DNA from: CAWBVG01 sp963792175
GTDB taxonomy: Bacteria; Acidobacteriota; Vicinamibacteria; Vicinamibacterales; CAVVIG01
Assembly: GCA_963792175.1 (NCBI GenBank)
Contig: CAWBVG010000009.1
Coordinates: forward strand, 1 to 64,000
Direction: 5' to 3'
DNA: 64,000 nucleotides
Below, in pieces: positions 16,860-26,036 of this stretch (its first letter is position 1; each line of letters opens with the position of its first letter). The position numbers and the translations under genes were made by a program. The notes beneath the pieces are model-generated. The model searched no databases. It saw only the letters and a program-made list of their open reading frames with translations, and was not told the DNA's origin.

Positions 16860-18452
16860 ATGATTCAACTGGACGGTTCGTCCCTGACAATTGAGCAACT
16901 TCTGAGGATCGCCGACGATCGCGAGCCGGTCGCGCTGGCGCCCGACGCGCGCGAGCGCGTCCACGCGTCGCGAGCCGTCGTCGAGCGGCGGGCGCTCAGC
17001 GACGAGCCCGCGTATGGCATCAATACGGGCTTCGGTTCCTTCGCCGATGTCAAGATCGCGGCGGACGCGCTCGAAGCGCTGCAGCTCAACCTGCTCCGCA
17101 GCCATGCCGCCGGCGTGGGGCGTCCGCTGCCCGTGCGCAGCGTGCGCGCGACGATGGCGCTGCGCGCCAACGTGCTGGCCAAAGGATTTTCCGGCATTCG
17201 CGTCGACACGCTGGAGGCGCTGATTGCCCTCCTGAATCGCGGCGTCCACCCGTGCGTCCCGTCCCGCGGCTCGGTCGGCGCGAGCGGCGACCTGGCGCCG
17301 CTGGCGCATCTGGCGCTCGTGCTGGTCGGCGAGGGCGAGGTGCTCGAGGATGACGAAGACAGAAACCGCCGAGACCGCCACGATCGCGGAGAAGATTCAG
17401 ATTCTCTGCGATCTCTGCGTGCTTTGCGGGTAAACGTGATCCCGGGCGCGGAGGCGCTCGCCCGCGCCGGACTGAAACCGGTGACGCTCGGCGCCAAGGA
17501 GGGACTGGCGCTGATCAACGGCACGCAGCCCTCCACGGCGGTTCTGGCCCTGGCGCTGGCGGCGGCCGAACAGCTGTCGCGGGCGGCCGACATCGCCGCC
17601 GCGCTCTCGATCGATGCGCTGCTGGGGTCGATCCACCCGTTCGAGGCGCGCATCCATGACGCCCGTCCGTTCGCCGGACAGCGGACGTCGGCGGCCAACA
17701 TCGAGGCGCTGATGGCCGGCAGCGGCATCAACAAGTCCCACGAGCACTGCGGCAAGGTGCAGGACGCCTATTCGATGCGCTGCGCCGCCCAGGTGCACGG
17801 CGCGGCACGAGAGGCGCTGCGGTTCGTGCGCGACACGGTGACCATCGAAGCCAACAGCGCCACCGACAACCCGATGGTGTTCGCCGACACCGGCGATGTG
17901 GTGTCGTGCGGCAATTTCCACGGCGCTCCGATTGCCATCGCCGCCGACCTGCTCGCCGCCGCCGTCGTGCCGCTGGCCACGATCAGCGAACGGCGCACCG
18001 GCCGGCTCGTCGATCCGGCGCTGAGCGGGCTGCCGGCGTTCCTGACGACGCGCGGTGGACTGAATTCCGGGCTGATGCTGGCGCAGGTCACGGCGGCGGC
18101 GGTCGCGTCCGAACTGAAAACGCTCGCGCATCCGGCCGGCGTCGACACGATTCCGACGTCCGCGAACAAGGAAGACCACGTCAGCATGAGCATGACGGCC
18201 GCGCTCAAGGCCGAGCGCGCCGCCGGCCGGGCGCGCGACGTGATCGCCATCGAAATTCTCTGCGCGTGCCAGGCGATCGATCTGCTGGCGCCGCGCACGA
18301 CGTCGCCGGCGCTCGCGCGCGTGCATGCGCTCGTGCGATCGCACGTGCCGACGCTCGTCGACGATCGCGCGCCGTCGCCTGATATCATCACGATCGCTCA
18401 ACTGATCGCGTCGCGCGCGCTGGAAAACGTGTGTGGCAATCTAGTCAAGTGA
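16860..18452 (+). CDS. hutH: histidine ammonia-lyase with in-frame repeat insertion
   Basis: 530 residues, about 25 more than usual for HutH. The MIO cofactor triad Ala141-Ser142-Gly143 sits in SVGASGDLAPL; YSMRCAAQVHG, GNFHG and the C-terminal active-site blocks are intact. It deaminates histidine to urocanate. Residues about 164-192, between GEGEVL and IPGAEALARAG, replace a normal 7-8 residue loop with an Arg/Asp-rich stretch encoded by a hairpin repeat (17350-17436). The insertion is on a surface loop near the active-site rim in known structures, so activity may persist, but this is unproven. First gene of a hut pair. Confidence 0.9.
   Translation: MIQLDGSSLTIEQLLRIADDREPVALAPDARERVHASRAVVERRALSDEPAYGINTGFGSFADVKIAADALEALQLNLLRSHAAGVGRPLPVRSVRATMALRANVLAKGFSGIRVDTLEALIALLNRGVHPCVPSRGSVGASGDLAPLAHLALVLVGEGEVLEDDEDRNRRDRHDRGEDSDSLRSLRALRVNVIPGAEALARAGLKPVTLGAKEGLALINGTQPSTAVLALALAAAEQLSRAADIAAALSIDALLGSIHPFEARIHDARPFAGQRTSAANIEALMAGSGINKSHEHCGKVQDAYSMRCAAQVHGAAREALRFVRDTVTIEANSATDNPMVFADTGDVVSCGNFHGAPIAIAADLLAAAVVPLATISERRTGRLVDPALSGLPAFLTTRGGLNSGLMLAQVTAAAVASELKTLAHPAGVDTIPTSANKEDHVSMSMTAALKAERAAGRARDVIAIEILCACQAIDLLAPRTTSPALARVHALVRSHVPTLVDDRAPSPDIITIAQLIASRALENVCGNLVK
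17350..17436. repeat. CGCAGAG-unit hairpin repeat inserted in frame in hutH
   Basis: The right arm (17396-17428, TTCTCTGCGATCTCTGCG then TGCTTTGCGGG) is nearly identical to arms at 43793 and 46234. The left arm (about 17363-17394) is a degenerate reverse complement. The length keeps the hutH reading frame open. Confidence 0.8.
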
Positions 18453-18471
18453 AAAATTTTTTATTTTCAGT

Positions 18472-18500
18472 TTGACAACGTTCGCGCGGCTTCTTAAGGT
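18472..18500 (+). promoter_or_regulatory. sigma-70-type promoter upstream of hutU
   Basis: TTGACA at 18472-18477, a 17-base spacer, and TAAGGT at 18495-18500, in an A/T-rich gap directly after the hutH stop; the hutU ATG is 26 bases downstream. The spacing and -35 are consensus; the -10 is a moderate match. Confidence 0.6.
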
Positions 18501-18525
18501 CTATCTTTCTTCGCGCGACACCTTC

Positions 18526-20196
18526 ATGGCCACAGCGACACGCATCATTCGAGCGCCACGCGGCACCGCGCTGACCTGCAAAGGCTGGCCGCAGGAAGCG
18601 GCGCTCCGGATGCTGATGAACAATCTCGATCCCGACGTCGCGGAACGTCCCGACGACCTCATCGTCTACGGCGGATCCGGAAAAGCGGCACGGAATTGGG
18701 AAGCGTTCGATGCGATCGTGCGGTCGCTGACCTCGCTCGAGCATGACGAAACACTGCTGGTCCAGTCGGGCAAGCCGGTTGGTGTCTTCCAGACGCACCC
18801 CGGCGCACCTCGTGTGCTCATCGTCAACGCCATGCTCGTGCCGGCGTGGGCGACATGGGAGAACTTCCGCGAACTCGAGCACCGCGGTCTGACCATGTAC
18901 GGACAGATGACCGCGGGGAGCTGGATCTACATCGGCAGTCAGGGCATCGTGCAAGGCACGTACGAAACGCTGGCCGCCATCGGAAGACGACACTTCGGCG
19001 GTTCACTGTCAGGAAAGGTCGTGGTCACGGCCGGACTTGGCGGCATGGGCGGCGCCCAGCCGCTCGCCGCCGCCATGGCCGGCGCGGCCGCGCTGGTCGT
19101 CGAAGTGGATCCGCAGCGGATCGCCCGCCGCCTGGCGACGAAGTACCTGGACGAGGCGACCGACAACCTGGACGACGCGCTCGACCGCGTGACCGGCTGG
19201 GCGCGCGCGGGCATCGGCCGCTCGATCGGCCTGCGCGGCAATGCCGCCGACGTGCTGCCGGCGCTGGTCGCCCGCGGCGTCGTGCCCGATGTGCTGACGG
19301 ACCAGACATCCGCGCACGACGCGCTGAATGGGTACGTGCCCAACGGCATGAGCTTCGAAGAGGCCGGGCGGCTGCGCGAACGCAACCCGTCGGACTACAT
19401 CGCTCGCTCGATGGCGGCGATGGCCGCGCACGTGCGCGCGATGCTGGCGCTGCGATCGCGCGGCGCGGTCACCTTCGACTACGGCAACAACATCCGCGCC
19501 CAGGCGCGCCAGGCCGGCGTGGCCGACGCGTTCGACATTCCGGGCTTCGTGCCCGAGTACATCAGGCCGCTGTTCTGCGAAGGCAAGGGTCCGTTCCGCT
19601 GGGCTGCGCTGTCCGGCGACCCGGAAGACATCCGTGTCACGGACGACGCCGCGCTGGAACTGTTCGGGCACGACGAATCGCTGGTGCGCTGGATCGGGCT
19701 GGCGCGCACGCGCATCGCATTCCAGGGGCTGCCGGCGCGAATCCTGTGGCTCGGCTACGGCGAACGCGCGCGCTTCGGGCTCCGGCTCAACGAGCTCGTG
19801 CGCGAGGGACGGCTCAAGGCGCCGATCGTGATCGGCCGCGATCACCTCGACACCGGATCGGTGGCGTCACCGAACCGCGAAACCGAGGGCATGCGCGACG
19901 GCAGCGACGCCATCGCGGACTGGCCGATCCTCAATGCGCTCTTGAACGCGTCGAGCGGCGCCACCTGGGTGTCGGTCCACCACGGCGGCGGCGTCGGCAT
20001 CGGCGCGTCGATCCACGCCGGCATGGTGATCGTCGCCGACGGCAGCGCCGACGCCGACGAGAAGCTCGAACGCGTGTTGTCGTGCGATCCCGGAATCGGT
20101 GTCGCGCGTCATGCCGACGCTGGATATCCCGCCGCGATCAGCACGGCAGAGCGTGAAGGTATACGAATCCCGATGCGTGAGGCAGACGCATGTTGA
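18526..20196 (+). CDS. hutU: urocanate hydratase
   Basis: 556 residues, the normal length for urocanase. Characteristic blocks are YGGSGKAARNW, QSGKPVGVF, the NAD-binding TAGLGGMGGAQPLAAAMAG and YIGSQGI early in the protein, and VSVHHGGGVGIGAS near the end. It hydrates urocanate to imidazolonepropionate with bound NAD+, the step after HutH. The ATG at 18526 is favoured by the family start and by the promoter immediately upstream. hutI and the later steps are not in the window. The gene overlaps the following ATPase gene by 7 bases. Confidence 0.95.
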   Translation: MATATRIIRAPRGTALTCKGWPQEAALRMLMNNLDPDVAERPDDLIVYGGSGKAARNWEAFDAIVRSLTSLEHDETLLVQSGKPVGVFQTHPGAPRVLIVNAMLVPAWATWENFRELEHRGLTMYGQMTAGSWIYIGSQGIVQGTYETLAAIGRRHFGGSLSGKVVVTAGLGGMGGAQPLAAAMAGAAALVVEVDPQRIARRLATKYLDEATDNLDDALDRVTGWARAGIGRSIGLRGNAADVLPALVARGVVPDVLTDQTSAHDALNGYVPNGMSFEEAGRLRERNPSDYIARSMAAMAAHVRAMLALRSRGAVTFDYGNNIRAQARQAGVADAFDIPGFVPEYIRPLFCEGKGPFRWAALSGDPEDIRVTDDAALELFGHDESLVRWIGLARTRIAFQGLPARILWLGYGERARFGLRLNELVREGRLKAPIVIGRDHLDTGSVASPNRETEGMRDGSDAIADWPILNALLNASSGATWVSVHHGGGVGIGASIHAGMVIVADGSADADEKLERVLSCDPGIGVARHADAGYPAAISTAEREGIRIPMREADAC

Positions 20197-21359
20197 CTGC
20201 GCGAACCGCTCTATCCCGCCGCGTGACCGCGGCACTCGATGCTTCGCCGTCGCGGATCCCGGTGCTCCTGGGCGGATGCGGCAGCGGCCGGACGACGATG
20301 CTGCAGCAGGTCCGCGAGCGGCTGGGACGCACGGCCGTTCAGTACATCGACGTCGAGCGCACCGCGACCACACCGGAACGCTTCCTGCGCGCGATCACGG
20401 CGGTATCGCCATTCCCCATCACCGACAGCTCGGCGTCCACGCCGACCGGCGCGCGCGCCGCGTTCGACGCGGCGCTGGGATTTTTCGGCCGCGTGCGATC
20501 GGCCGCCAGCGAGCCGGCGACATTTCTCCTCGACGAGTTCCTGGAGCTCCGCACCTTCGAGAGTTTTCCCGGCCTGCGCCGCGTGCAGCACGATTTCGTC
20601 GAAGGCCTGTCGTCGAGCACCAACCGCTTCGTGCTGACCAGCCGCTATACCGCTCGCGCGCTGCGGCTGCTGCGCGATCGATCGGCGCGGTTCGAAGTCA
20701 TCCACATGCCGGCGCTGACCACTGAAGACTCGCTCGACATTCTCGGCCCGACGGCCGCCGGCGACGCCCACGACGCCGACTACCTCGCGCGAACCGTTCA
20801 GAGCCTGGCCGACGGCCGCCCAGCCTACGTCCGCGCCCTCGCCGACGAGCTCGGCACGATGCGCGAGCACGGCGGACCGGGCGGCGGCGACGCGATCAGC
20901 GCGCTCGCCGCGCTGCTGGCGCCCGAGGGACGCCTGGCGAAGCAGTGCGCGTTCAGCTACGAGCTGCGCCTGCATCGCGCCCGCGGCTACGGCGCGCTCA
21001 AGGCGATCCTCGAGATCCTGGCCGAAGACGAAGGGCTGACGCTCACCGAGATTTCTCATCGCCTCCAGCGCACGCCCGGATCGACGAAGGACTATCTGTC
21101 GTGGCTCGAGGACGTCGACCTGGTGACCTCGCGGCAGAAGCGCTACAGCTTCACCGATCCGCTGCTGCGCGTCTGGGTGCGCCTGCACTGCCGGCCGTCG
21201 GCGCCGACCGAAGACGACCTCGCGCGCGAGGTGCATCGCTACGCGCTGCCGCGGCTGCCGCAGACCGCGGAGCCGCCGCCGGCCGCGCCCGCGCCGCAGA
21301 GCGAACCGGCGTTCGCCATGGCGGGCGGGCCTTCGTCTGGGATCATCGAGATCGACTAG
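20190..21359 (+). CDS. AAA-type ATPase with C-terminal winged helix
   Basis: 389 residues. A Walker A-like loop GGCGSGRTTM at about residue 29, a Walker B-like LLDEFLEL at about 112, and a sensor-like FVLTSRYTARALRLL follow the layout of the archaeal-type/STAND ATPase group. The C-terminal third carries a winged-helix segment (ILAEDEGLTLTEISHRLQRT then TKDYLSWLEDVDLV) and a Pro/Ala tail. The overlap with hutU suggests cotranscription, but a role in histidine use is not evident. It could be a transcription-linked or defence-type ATPase. I cannot place it in a named subfamily. Confidence 0.65.
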   Translation: MLTARTALSRRVTAALDASPSRIPVLLGGCGSGRTTMLQQVRERLGRTAVQYIDVERTATTPERFLRAITAVSPFPITDSSASTPTGARAAFDAALGFFGRVRSAASEPATFLLDEFLELRTFESFPGLRRVQHDFVEGLSSSTNRFVLTSRYTARALRLLRDRSARFEVIHMPALTTEDSLDILGPTAAGDAHDADYLARTVQSLADGRPAYVRALADELGTMREHGGPGGGDAISALAALLAPEGRLAKQCAFSYELRLHRARGYGALKAILEILAEDEGLTLTEISHRLQRTPGSTKDYLSWLEDVDLVTSRQKRYSFTDPLLRVWVRLHCRPSAPTEDDLAREVHRYALPRLPQTAEPPPAAPAPQSEPAFAMAGGPSSGIIEID

Positions 21360-21368
21360 AACGGCGGA

Positions 21369-21419
21369 TCTGGGAATTGGGTAATCTGGGAATTGGGTAA
21401 TCTGGTAAGTGGGTAATTG
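21369..21419. repeat. direct repeat (CTGGGAATTGGGTAAT) overlapping the msrP start codon
   Basis: Two perfect 16-base copies of CTGGGAATTGGGTAAT followed by a degenerate third; no inverted arm. The TTG start codon of the following gene lies at the end of the array. Confidence 0.8.
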
Positions 21420-22382
21420 AAGGCGCCAGACATTTCGCCGTCTGAGATCACCCCGCGAGACACCTACCTTCGCCGGCGCGAGTTTCTGGCGTCTGGCGGC
21501 GCGGCCCTCGCGGCGTTGGCGGCCGGCGCGCTCGACGCCACGCTCCTCGCCGCCGACACACTCGTCGTCACGAAAAAGACGGCGACCACGACCGACCCGC
21601 CGACGCCGTACAAGGCGGTCACGACCTTCAACAACTTCTACGAATTCGGCAGCGGCAAGGACGATCCCGCAAAACACGCCAAGGGGTTCAAGCCGCGGCC
21701 GTGGTCGGTCGCCGTCGAAGGCGCCTGCGGCAAGCCGGGCGTTTACACGCTCGAGGACATCCTCAAGCCGCACCCGCTCGAAGAACGCATCTACCGGCAC
21801 CGCTGCGTCGAGGGGTGGTCGATCGTCGTGCCGTGGGTCGGATTTTCGCTCGGTGAGCTGCTGAAGCGATTCGAGCCGGCGTCGAACGCCAGGTTCGTCG
21901 AGTTCGTCACCGTGAAGCGTCCGGAAGAAATGCCCGCGCAGCGCGCGCGCTTCATGTCGCTCCTGCCGTGGCCGTACAGCGAGGGACTGCGCATGGACGA
22001 AGCGCTGCATCCGCTGACGCTGATGGCGGTCGGTTTGTACGGCGAGGAGCTTCCCAACCAGAACGGCGCCCCGCTGCGCCTGGTCGTGCCGTGGAAGTAC
22101 GGGTTCAAGAGCATCAAGTCGATCGTCGCGATCCGCTTCGTCGAGAAGCAGCCGGGCACGACGTGGATGCGGCAGGCGCCCGAGTACTACGGTTTCTATT
22201 CCAACGTGAACCCGGGCCCGACCTACTCGACGTTCCGCGACCAGGCGTCCGAACGGCGTCTCGGGGAATTCTTCATGCGCAAGACGCTGCCGTTCAACGG
22301 CTACGCCGACCAGGTCGCCTCGCTCTACTCGCGGGCATGGACCTGCGTAAAGCAGTATCTAGCGGGATTCCAGAGGAGCTAA
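21417..22382 (+). CDS. msrP: periplasmic methionine-sulfoxide reductase catalytic subunit (YedY type)
   Basis: 321 residues. A Tat signal with twin arginines (RRREFLASGG, residues 19-28) is followed by the sulfite-oxidase-fold molybdopterin domain: TTFNNFYEFG, the WSVAVEGACGKPG strand, the Mo-ligand cysteine in YRHRCVEGWS, and PLRLVVPWKYGFKSIKSI near the C-terminus. This is MsrP, which repairs oxidised methionine in exported proteins. The membrane partner MsrQ is not adjacent, so electrons must come from elsewhere. The apparent start is a TTG at 21417 inside the direct repeat; a later start would lose the twin-arginine region. Confidence 0.9.
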   Translation: MKAPDISPSEITPRDTYLRRREFLASGGAALAALAAGALDATLLAADTLVVTKKTATTTDPPTPYKAVTTFNNFYEFGSGKDDPAKHAKGFKPRPWSVAVEGACGKPGVYTLEDILKPHPLEERIYRHRCVEGWSIVVPWVGFSLGELLKRFEPASNARFVEFVTVKRPEEMPAQRARFMSLLPWPYSEGLRMDEALHPLTLMAVGLYGEELPNQNGAPLRLVVPWKYGFKSIKSIVAIRFVEKQPGTTWMRQAPEYYGFYSNVNPGPTYSTFRDQASERRLGEFFMRKTLPFNGYADQVASLYSRAWTCVKQYLAGFQRS

Positions 22383-22464
22383 GACCGACTCTGCCTCGGC
22401 ACACTGGCAGGACGTGCAAAGAACAGCGATACCATGTGAGAGCCAGCTCCTGCAGGAGCCTCCC

Positions 22465-23490
22465 ATGAGCCGCTCGTTCGGTCGCGTCGCGGCCGTCTTC
22501 ACCGCCTCGGTCGCTCTCGTCTCTGCGGCGCCGCAGACGCAGCCGCCGTCTTTTCAGACCGGCACCCGCACGGTGGCGGTCTACGCCACCGTGACCAACC
22601 CGCGCGGCCGTCTCGTGCCCGACCTGGCGCGCGAGGATTTCGCGGTGGACGACAACGGCAAGCGGCAGACGCTCACGCTGTTCGCCAACGACATCCAGCC
22701 GATCACGCTCGTCATGCTGCTCGATCGCAGCGGCAGCATGAAGCCGAACTTCGAGCTCGAGGAGCAGGCGGCGGAGGCGTTCGTCCGCGCGATGCTGCCC
22801 AACGACAAGGCCCGCATCGGCAGCTTCGGCAACCGCATCCAGATCGATCCGGCCGAGTTCACGTCGGACCGCGACGCGCTCGTCAGGATTCTCCACACCG
22901 AGCTGCAGAAGGACGGCCCGACGCCGTTGTGGAACGCGGTGAATACCGCCATCGACAAGCTGCTGCTCGAGCCGGGCCGCCGGGTGGTGCTGGTGTTCAC
23001 CGACGGCGTCGACAAGCCGATGAACTTCGGCAATCACAACAAGTCGCTCAAGGACGTGATGAAGCGCGCCGAAGAGGACAACATCATGGTCTACGCGATC
23101 GGTCTGGCGGGCCAGAACGGCATGCCGGACTTCGCGGGGCGCGGCGGCGACCGCGGCCGGGGGCTGGGGTCGGGCGGTATCGGCGGGATCGGAGGTCGCG
23201 GGCTCGGCGGCTATGGCGGCGGACAGCCGCAGATGGAGAAACCCGACGAAGGACTGCCGAAGATTGCGGCGGCGACTGGCGGCGGGTACTTCGAGCTCAC
23301 CTCACCCCGCGATCTGGCGTCCACGTTCGCGCGCGTCGCCGACGAGCTCCATCATCAGTACGCGCTCGGCTTCACGCCGGAGAAGCTGGATGGCAAGATG
23401 CACGACCTTGCGGTCCATCTCTCGAACCCCGATCTGACCGCGCGCGCCCGCAAGCGCTACATGGCTTCGAAGCCGATGGGCGGTGCTTAG
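22465..23490 (+). CDS. VWFA-related acidobacterial domain protein with Gly-rich loop
   Basis: 341 residues. Signal peptide 1-22, then the group-typical start (TVAVYATVTNPRGRLVPDLAREDFAV is the region), a MIDAS motif DRSGSMKP, and TDGVDK as the second acidic site. Between the VWA sheet and the last strand lies a roughly 30-residue Gly/Arg-rich loop (GGIGGIGGRGLGGYGGG), absent from the paralogue at 8774. The ATG at 22465 has AGGAG 7 bases upstream. The protein is exported. The function of this abundant acidobacterial family is unknown. A CACGAAG hairpin repeat follows. Confidence 0.85.
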   Translation: MSRSFGRVAAVFTASVALVSAAPQTQPPSFQTGTRTVAVYATVTNPRGRLVPDLAREDFAVDDNGKRQTLTLFANDIQPITLVMLLDRSGSMKPNFELEEQAAEAFVRAMLPNDKARIGSFGNRIQIDPAEFTSDRDALVRILHTELQKDGPTPLWNAVNTAIDKLLLEPGRRVVLVFTDGVDKPMNFGNHNKSLKDVMKRAEEDNIMVYAIGLAGQNGMPDFAGRGGDRGRGLGSGGIGGIGGRGLGGYGGGQPQMEKPDEGLPKIAAATGGGYFELTSPRDLASTFARVADELHHQYALGFTPEKLDGKMHDLAVHLSNPDLTARARKRYMASKPMGGA

Positions 23491-23539
23491 CAGGCCGCTA
23501 GTGGCACGTCCACGCGGAATCAGTTGCGCCCGTGGGTTG

Positions 23540-23604
23540 CCACGAAGACGCGAAATCACGAAACCAAGGCCCTTCAGAATTTTCGTGTCTTCGTGTGCTC
23601 GTGG
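23540..23604. repeat. CACGAAG-unit hairpin repeat between convergent genes
   Basis: Left arm 23540-23563 and right arm 23579-23604 are reverse complements built of CACGAAG-type units. Located between the VWA gene and the convergent citrate synthase gene. Confidence 0.9.
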
Positions 23605-23639
23605 CGATCGTGCGGCGGTACTGCGTCGTCGAGGACAGT

Positions 23640-24761
23640 TCACGAGGGAGCCGCGACCTCGCGTTCGTATTGCAGACCGCGGGGGCCGATGTAAGTCGAC
23701 TGCGGCCTGATCAACCTGCCGTCGCGAAGCTGCTCGAGACCATGCGCGGCCCAGCCGACGACCCGGCCGACCGCAAAGGTCGGCGTGAAGAAGGCCGGCG
23801 GCAGGTCGAGGCCGTGCAGCAGCAGCGCGGTGTAGAACTCGACGTTGGTGTCGAGCCGCCGATCGGGCTTGCGCTCGCGCAGCAGCCGGAGGGCCGTGGC
23901 CTCCACGGATCGAGCGAGATCGTAGAGGCGTCGATCGCCGCCGCGCGCGTAGAACTGCTCGGCCGCTGTGCCCAGCACGTCCGCGCGCGGGTCGCGGACG
24001 CGATAGACGCGATGGCCGAATCCCATGAGTCGTTCGCCGCGATCGAGCCTGGCGCGGATCACCGAGTCAGCCCGCTCCGGCGTGCCGATCTCGAACACCA
24101 TGTCGAGCGCGGGACCGGGCGCGCCGCCGTGGAGCGGACCTTTGAGCGCACCCACGGCGCCGGTGATCGCGGAAATCAGATCCGATCGGGTGGACACGAT
24201 CACCCGTGCCGTGAACGTCGAGGCGTTGAGGCCGTGGTCGCAGACGGTATTGAGGTAGGTTTCCAGCGCGCGCGCCCGCTCGGCTGACGGCTCAACGCCG
24301 AACAGCTGATGCAGGTAGTGAGCGGCGTGCGTGAGGTCCGCGCGCACCGGCACCGGCGGCTCGCCGCTGCGCAGACGCCAGTAGCTGCCGACGATGGTCG
24401 GGAACGATGCGATCGCGTTCATGGCGTCTTCGAGCGGCTGTTCGTCGCGCCCGAGGCTGAGGAGTGGCACGGCCATGCGCAGGGCGTCCATCGGCGGCGT
24501 TCGGGCGGCGGCGGCCTCCTGCAGGACGCGCATCACCGCGGGCGTCAGCGTGCGCCGGCCTGCCAGATCGCGCGCAAAGCGCGTGTGCTCCTCGGGATCG
24601 GGCAGGCGCCCGTGCAGGAACAAGTACGCCACCTCTTCGAACGTGGCGTTCGGCGCCAGATCTTCGACCGCGTAGCCCGCCAGCGTCAGCCGGCCGCGGT
24701 CGCCGTCGACTTCGCTGAGTCGCGTCGAGGTCGCCACGACGCCTTCCAAGCCCTCTGCCAT
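23640..24761 (-). CDS. citrate synthase family protein
   Basis: 373 residues. The catalytic elements of citrate/2-methylcitrate synthase are present: CDHGLNASTFTARV, the first active-site His in GPLHGGAPG, the second in GFGHRVYRVRDPR, and the Asp region NVEFYTALLLHGL. The ATG at 24761 gives the usual family start (GLEGVVATSTRLSEVDGDRG). It condenses acetyl- or propionyl-CoA with oxaloacetate; citrate and methylcitrate synthases cannot be separated by eye. It is divergent from a second citrate synthase homologue with a DNA-binding domain, sharing a 56-base intergenic region with an operator-like palindrome. Confidence 0.9.
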   Translation of the reverse strand: MAEGLEGVVATSTRLSEVDGDRGRLTLAGYAVEDLAPNATFEEVAYLFLHGRLPDPEEHTRFARDLAGRRTLTPAVMRVLQEAAAARTPPMDALRMAVPLLSLGRDEQPLEDAMNAIASFPTIVGSYWRLRSGEPPVPVRADLTHAAHYLHQLFGVEPSAERARALETYLNTVCDHGLNASTFTARVIVSTRSDLISAITGAVGALKGPLHGGAPGPALDMVFEIGTPERADSVIRARLDRGERLMGFGHRVYRVRDPRADVLGTAAEQFYARGGDRRLYDLARSVEATALRLLRERKPDRRLDTNVEFYTALLLHGLDLPPAFFTPTFAVGRVVGWAAHGLEQLRDGRLIRPQSTYIGPRGLQYEREVAAPS

Positions 24762-24783
24762 GGTTCGATGTTCGACCCGCGCT

Positions 24784-24811
24784 CTGACATTGTCAATATT
24801 GATCGTAGAAT
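24784..24811 (+). promoter_or_regulatory. promoter with palindromic operator in the spacer
   Basis: CTGACA (24784-24789) and TAGAAT (24806-24811) are separated by 16 bases, and the perfect 10-base palindrome TCAATATTGA (24793-24802) lies within the spacer. The downstream ATG is 7 bases after the -10, so the transcript may be leaderless. An operator between -35 and -10 is the arrangement used by MerR-type regulators. Confidence 0.5.
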
Positions 24812-24817
24812 CAATCA

Positions 24818-26030
24818 ATGGCGGCTGGAGCACCCCATCACCTGACGGCGGCGCACGCGGCGGATCTGCTCGGCGTGACCCGCGCCACGCTGTACGCGTA
24901 CGCGAGCCGCGGTCAGCTGCGATCCGAGGCGGTCCCGGGCCGGCCGCGCGAGCGCCGCTACGCCCGCGACGACGTCCAGCGGCTGCTGGACCGGAAAGCC
25001 GCGCGGCGCGACCCGGCCGCGGCCGCCGCCCGCGGCCTGCATTGGGGCGGACCGGTGCTGGAGTCGGGCATCACGCTCATTCACGACGGGCGGCTGTATT
25101 ACCGCGGCCGCGACGCCCTCGCGCTCGCGGAGACGGCAACACTCGAGGACGCGGCCATGGTGCTGTGGGCGGCGGAAGACAGCGACCGGACCCGCCTGTT
25201 CGCCCAGTCCTCCGCGCTCACCCCTCGCCAACTCGCCCGACTGCGAGCCTGCGCGACGGATCCGTATACGCTGATGCAGGCGGCCCTGCCGGTTGCCGCG
25301 CGCGGTCGATCTGGCGTCCTACGATCTGCGCCCGGCGGCCGTCCGCCTCACCGGCGCGCGCATCGTGAAACTGCTCGCGTCGATCGTGGCGCCTCGTGAC
25401 GCGCAGGCGCCTCTGCACCGGGCGCTGCAGCGCACGTGGGCGCCGGGGCGCACCGAAGTCGGCGACGCCATTCGAGCGGCGCTGGTCCTGTGCGCGGACC
25501 ACGAGTTGAATGTCTCGGCGTTTACCGCCCGGTGCGCCGCATCTGCCGGCGCCTCACCCTACGACGTGGTCTCGGCGGCCATCGCCACGCTCCGGGGATA
25601 CAAGCACGGCGGGGCCGGCGAGCGGGTGCTGGCGCTGCTCGCCGCGTCGGAGACGCCGAGGCACGCGCGCGCGCAGGTCGCCGCCCGCCTGCGGCGCGGT
25701 GAACAGGTCCCCGGGTTTGGGCATCCTCTCTACCCGAACGGCGATCCGCGCGCGGCCCTGCTGATGCGTCTCGCCGAATCGAGCGGGCACGAGGCGGCAG
25801 GCCGCGCGATGCGAAACCTGCGGAAGGCTGGAACCGAGCTGCTGAACGATCTGCCGAACCTCGATTTCGGCCTGGCGGCGATCACACGCGCGTTTCGCCT
25901 GCCGGATCAGGCGCCGGTCCTGCTGTTCGCGCTCGGCCGCACCATCGGGTGGATCGCGCACGCGATCGAAGAATACGCGTCCGGCCACCTGATTCGCCCG
26001 CGCGCGCGGTATACCGGACCGATGCCGTAA
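24818..26030 (+). CDS. citrate synthase homologue fused to an N-terminal MerR-type helix-turn-helix (frameshifted)
   Basis: About 404 residues after one frame correction near 25297 (ALPVAA frame to AVDLASYDLRP frame). Residues 7-60 form a MerR/excisionase-like helix-turn-helix: LTAAHAADLLGVTRATLYAYASRGQLR, then a basic wing with RERRYARDDV. The rest is a citrate synthase fold with HELNVSAFTARCAASAGASP, KHGGAGERV, GFGHPLYPNGDPR and NLDFGLAAI, so several active-site residues are kept, although KHGGA replaces the more usual LHGGA. It is plausibly a regulator that senses a CoA or oxo-acid ligand, or an enzyme that also binds DNA, controlling the divergent citrate synthase. Confidence 0.8.
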
Positions 26031-26036
26031 CTTCTG

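Noticed and set aside
20211..22010. 599-codon open frame on the minus strand across the ATPase and msrP genes
   Set aside because: Arg/Gly/Ala-rich translation with no family features; antisense to two well-supported genes in high-GC DNA.
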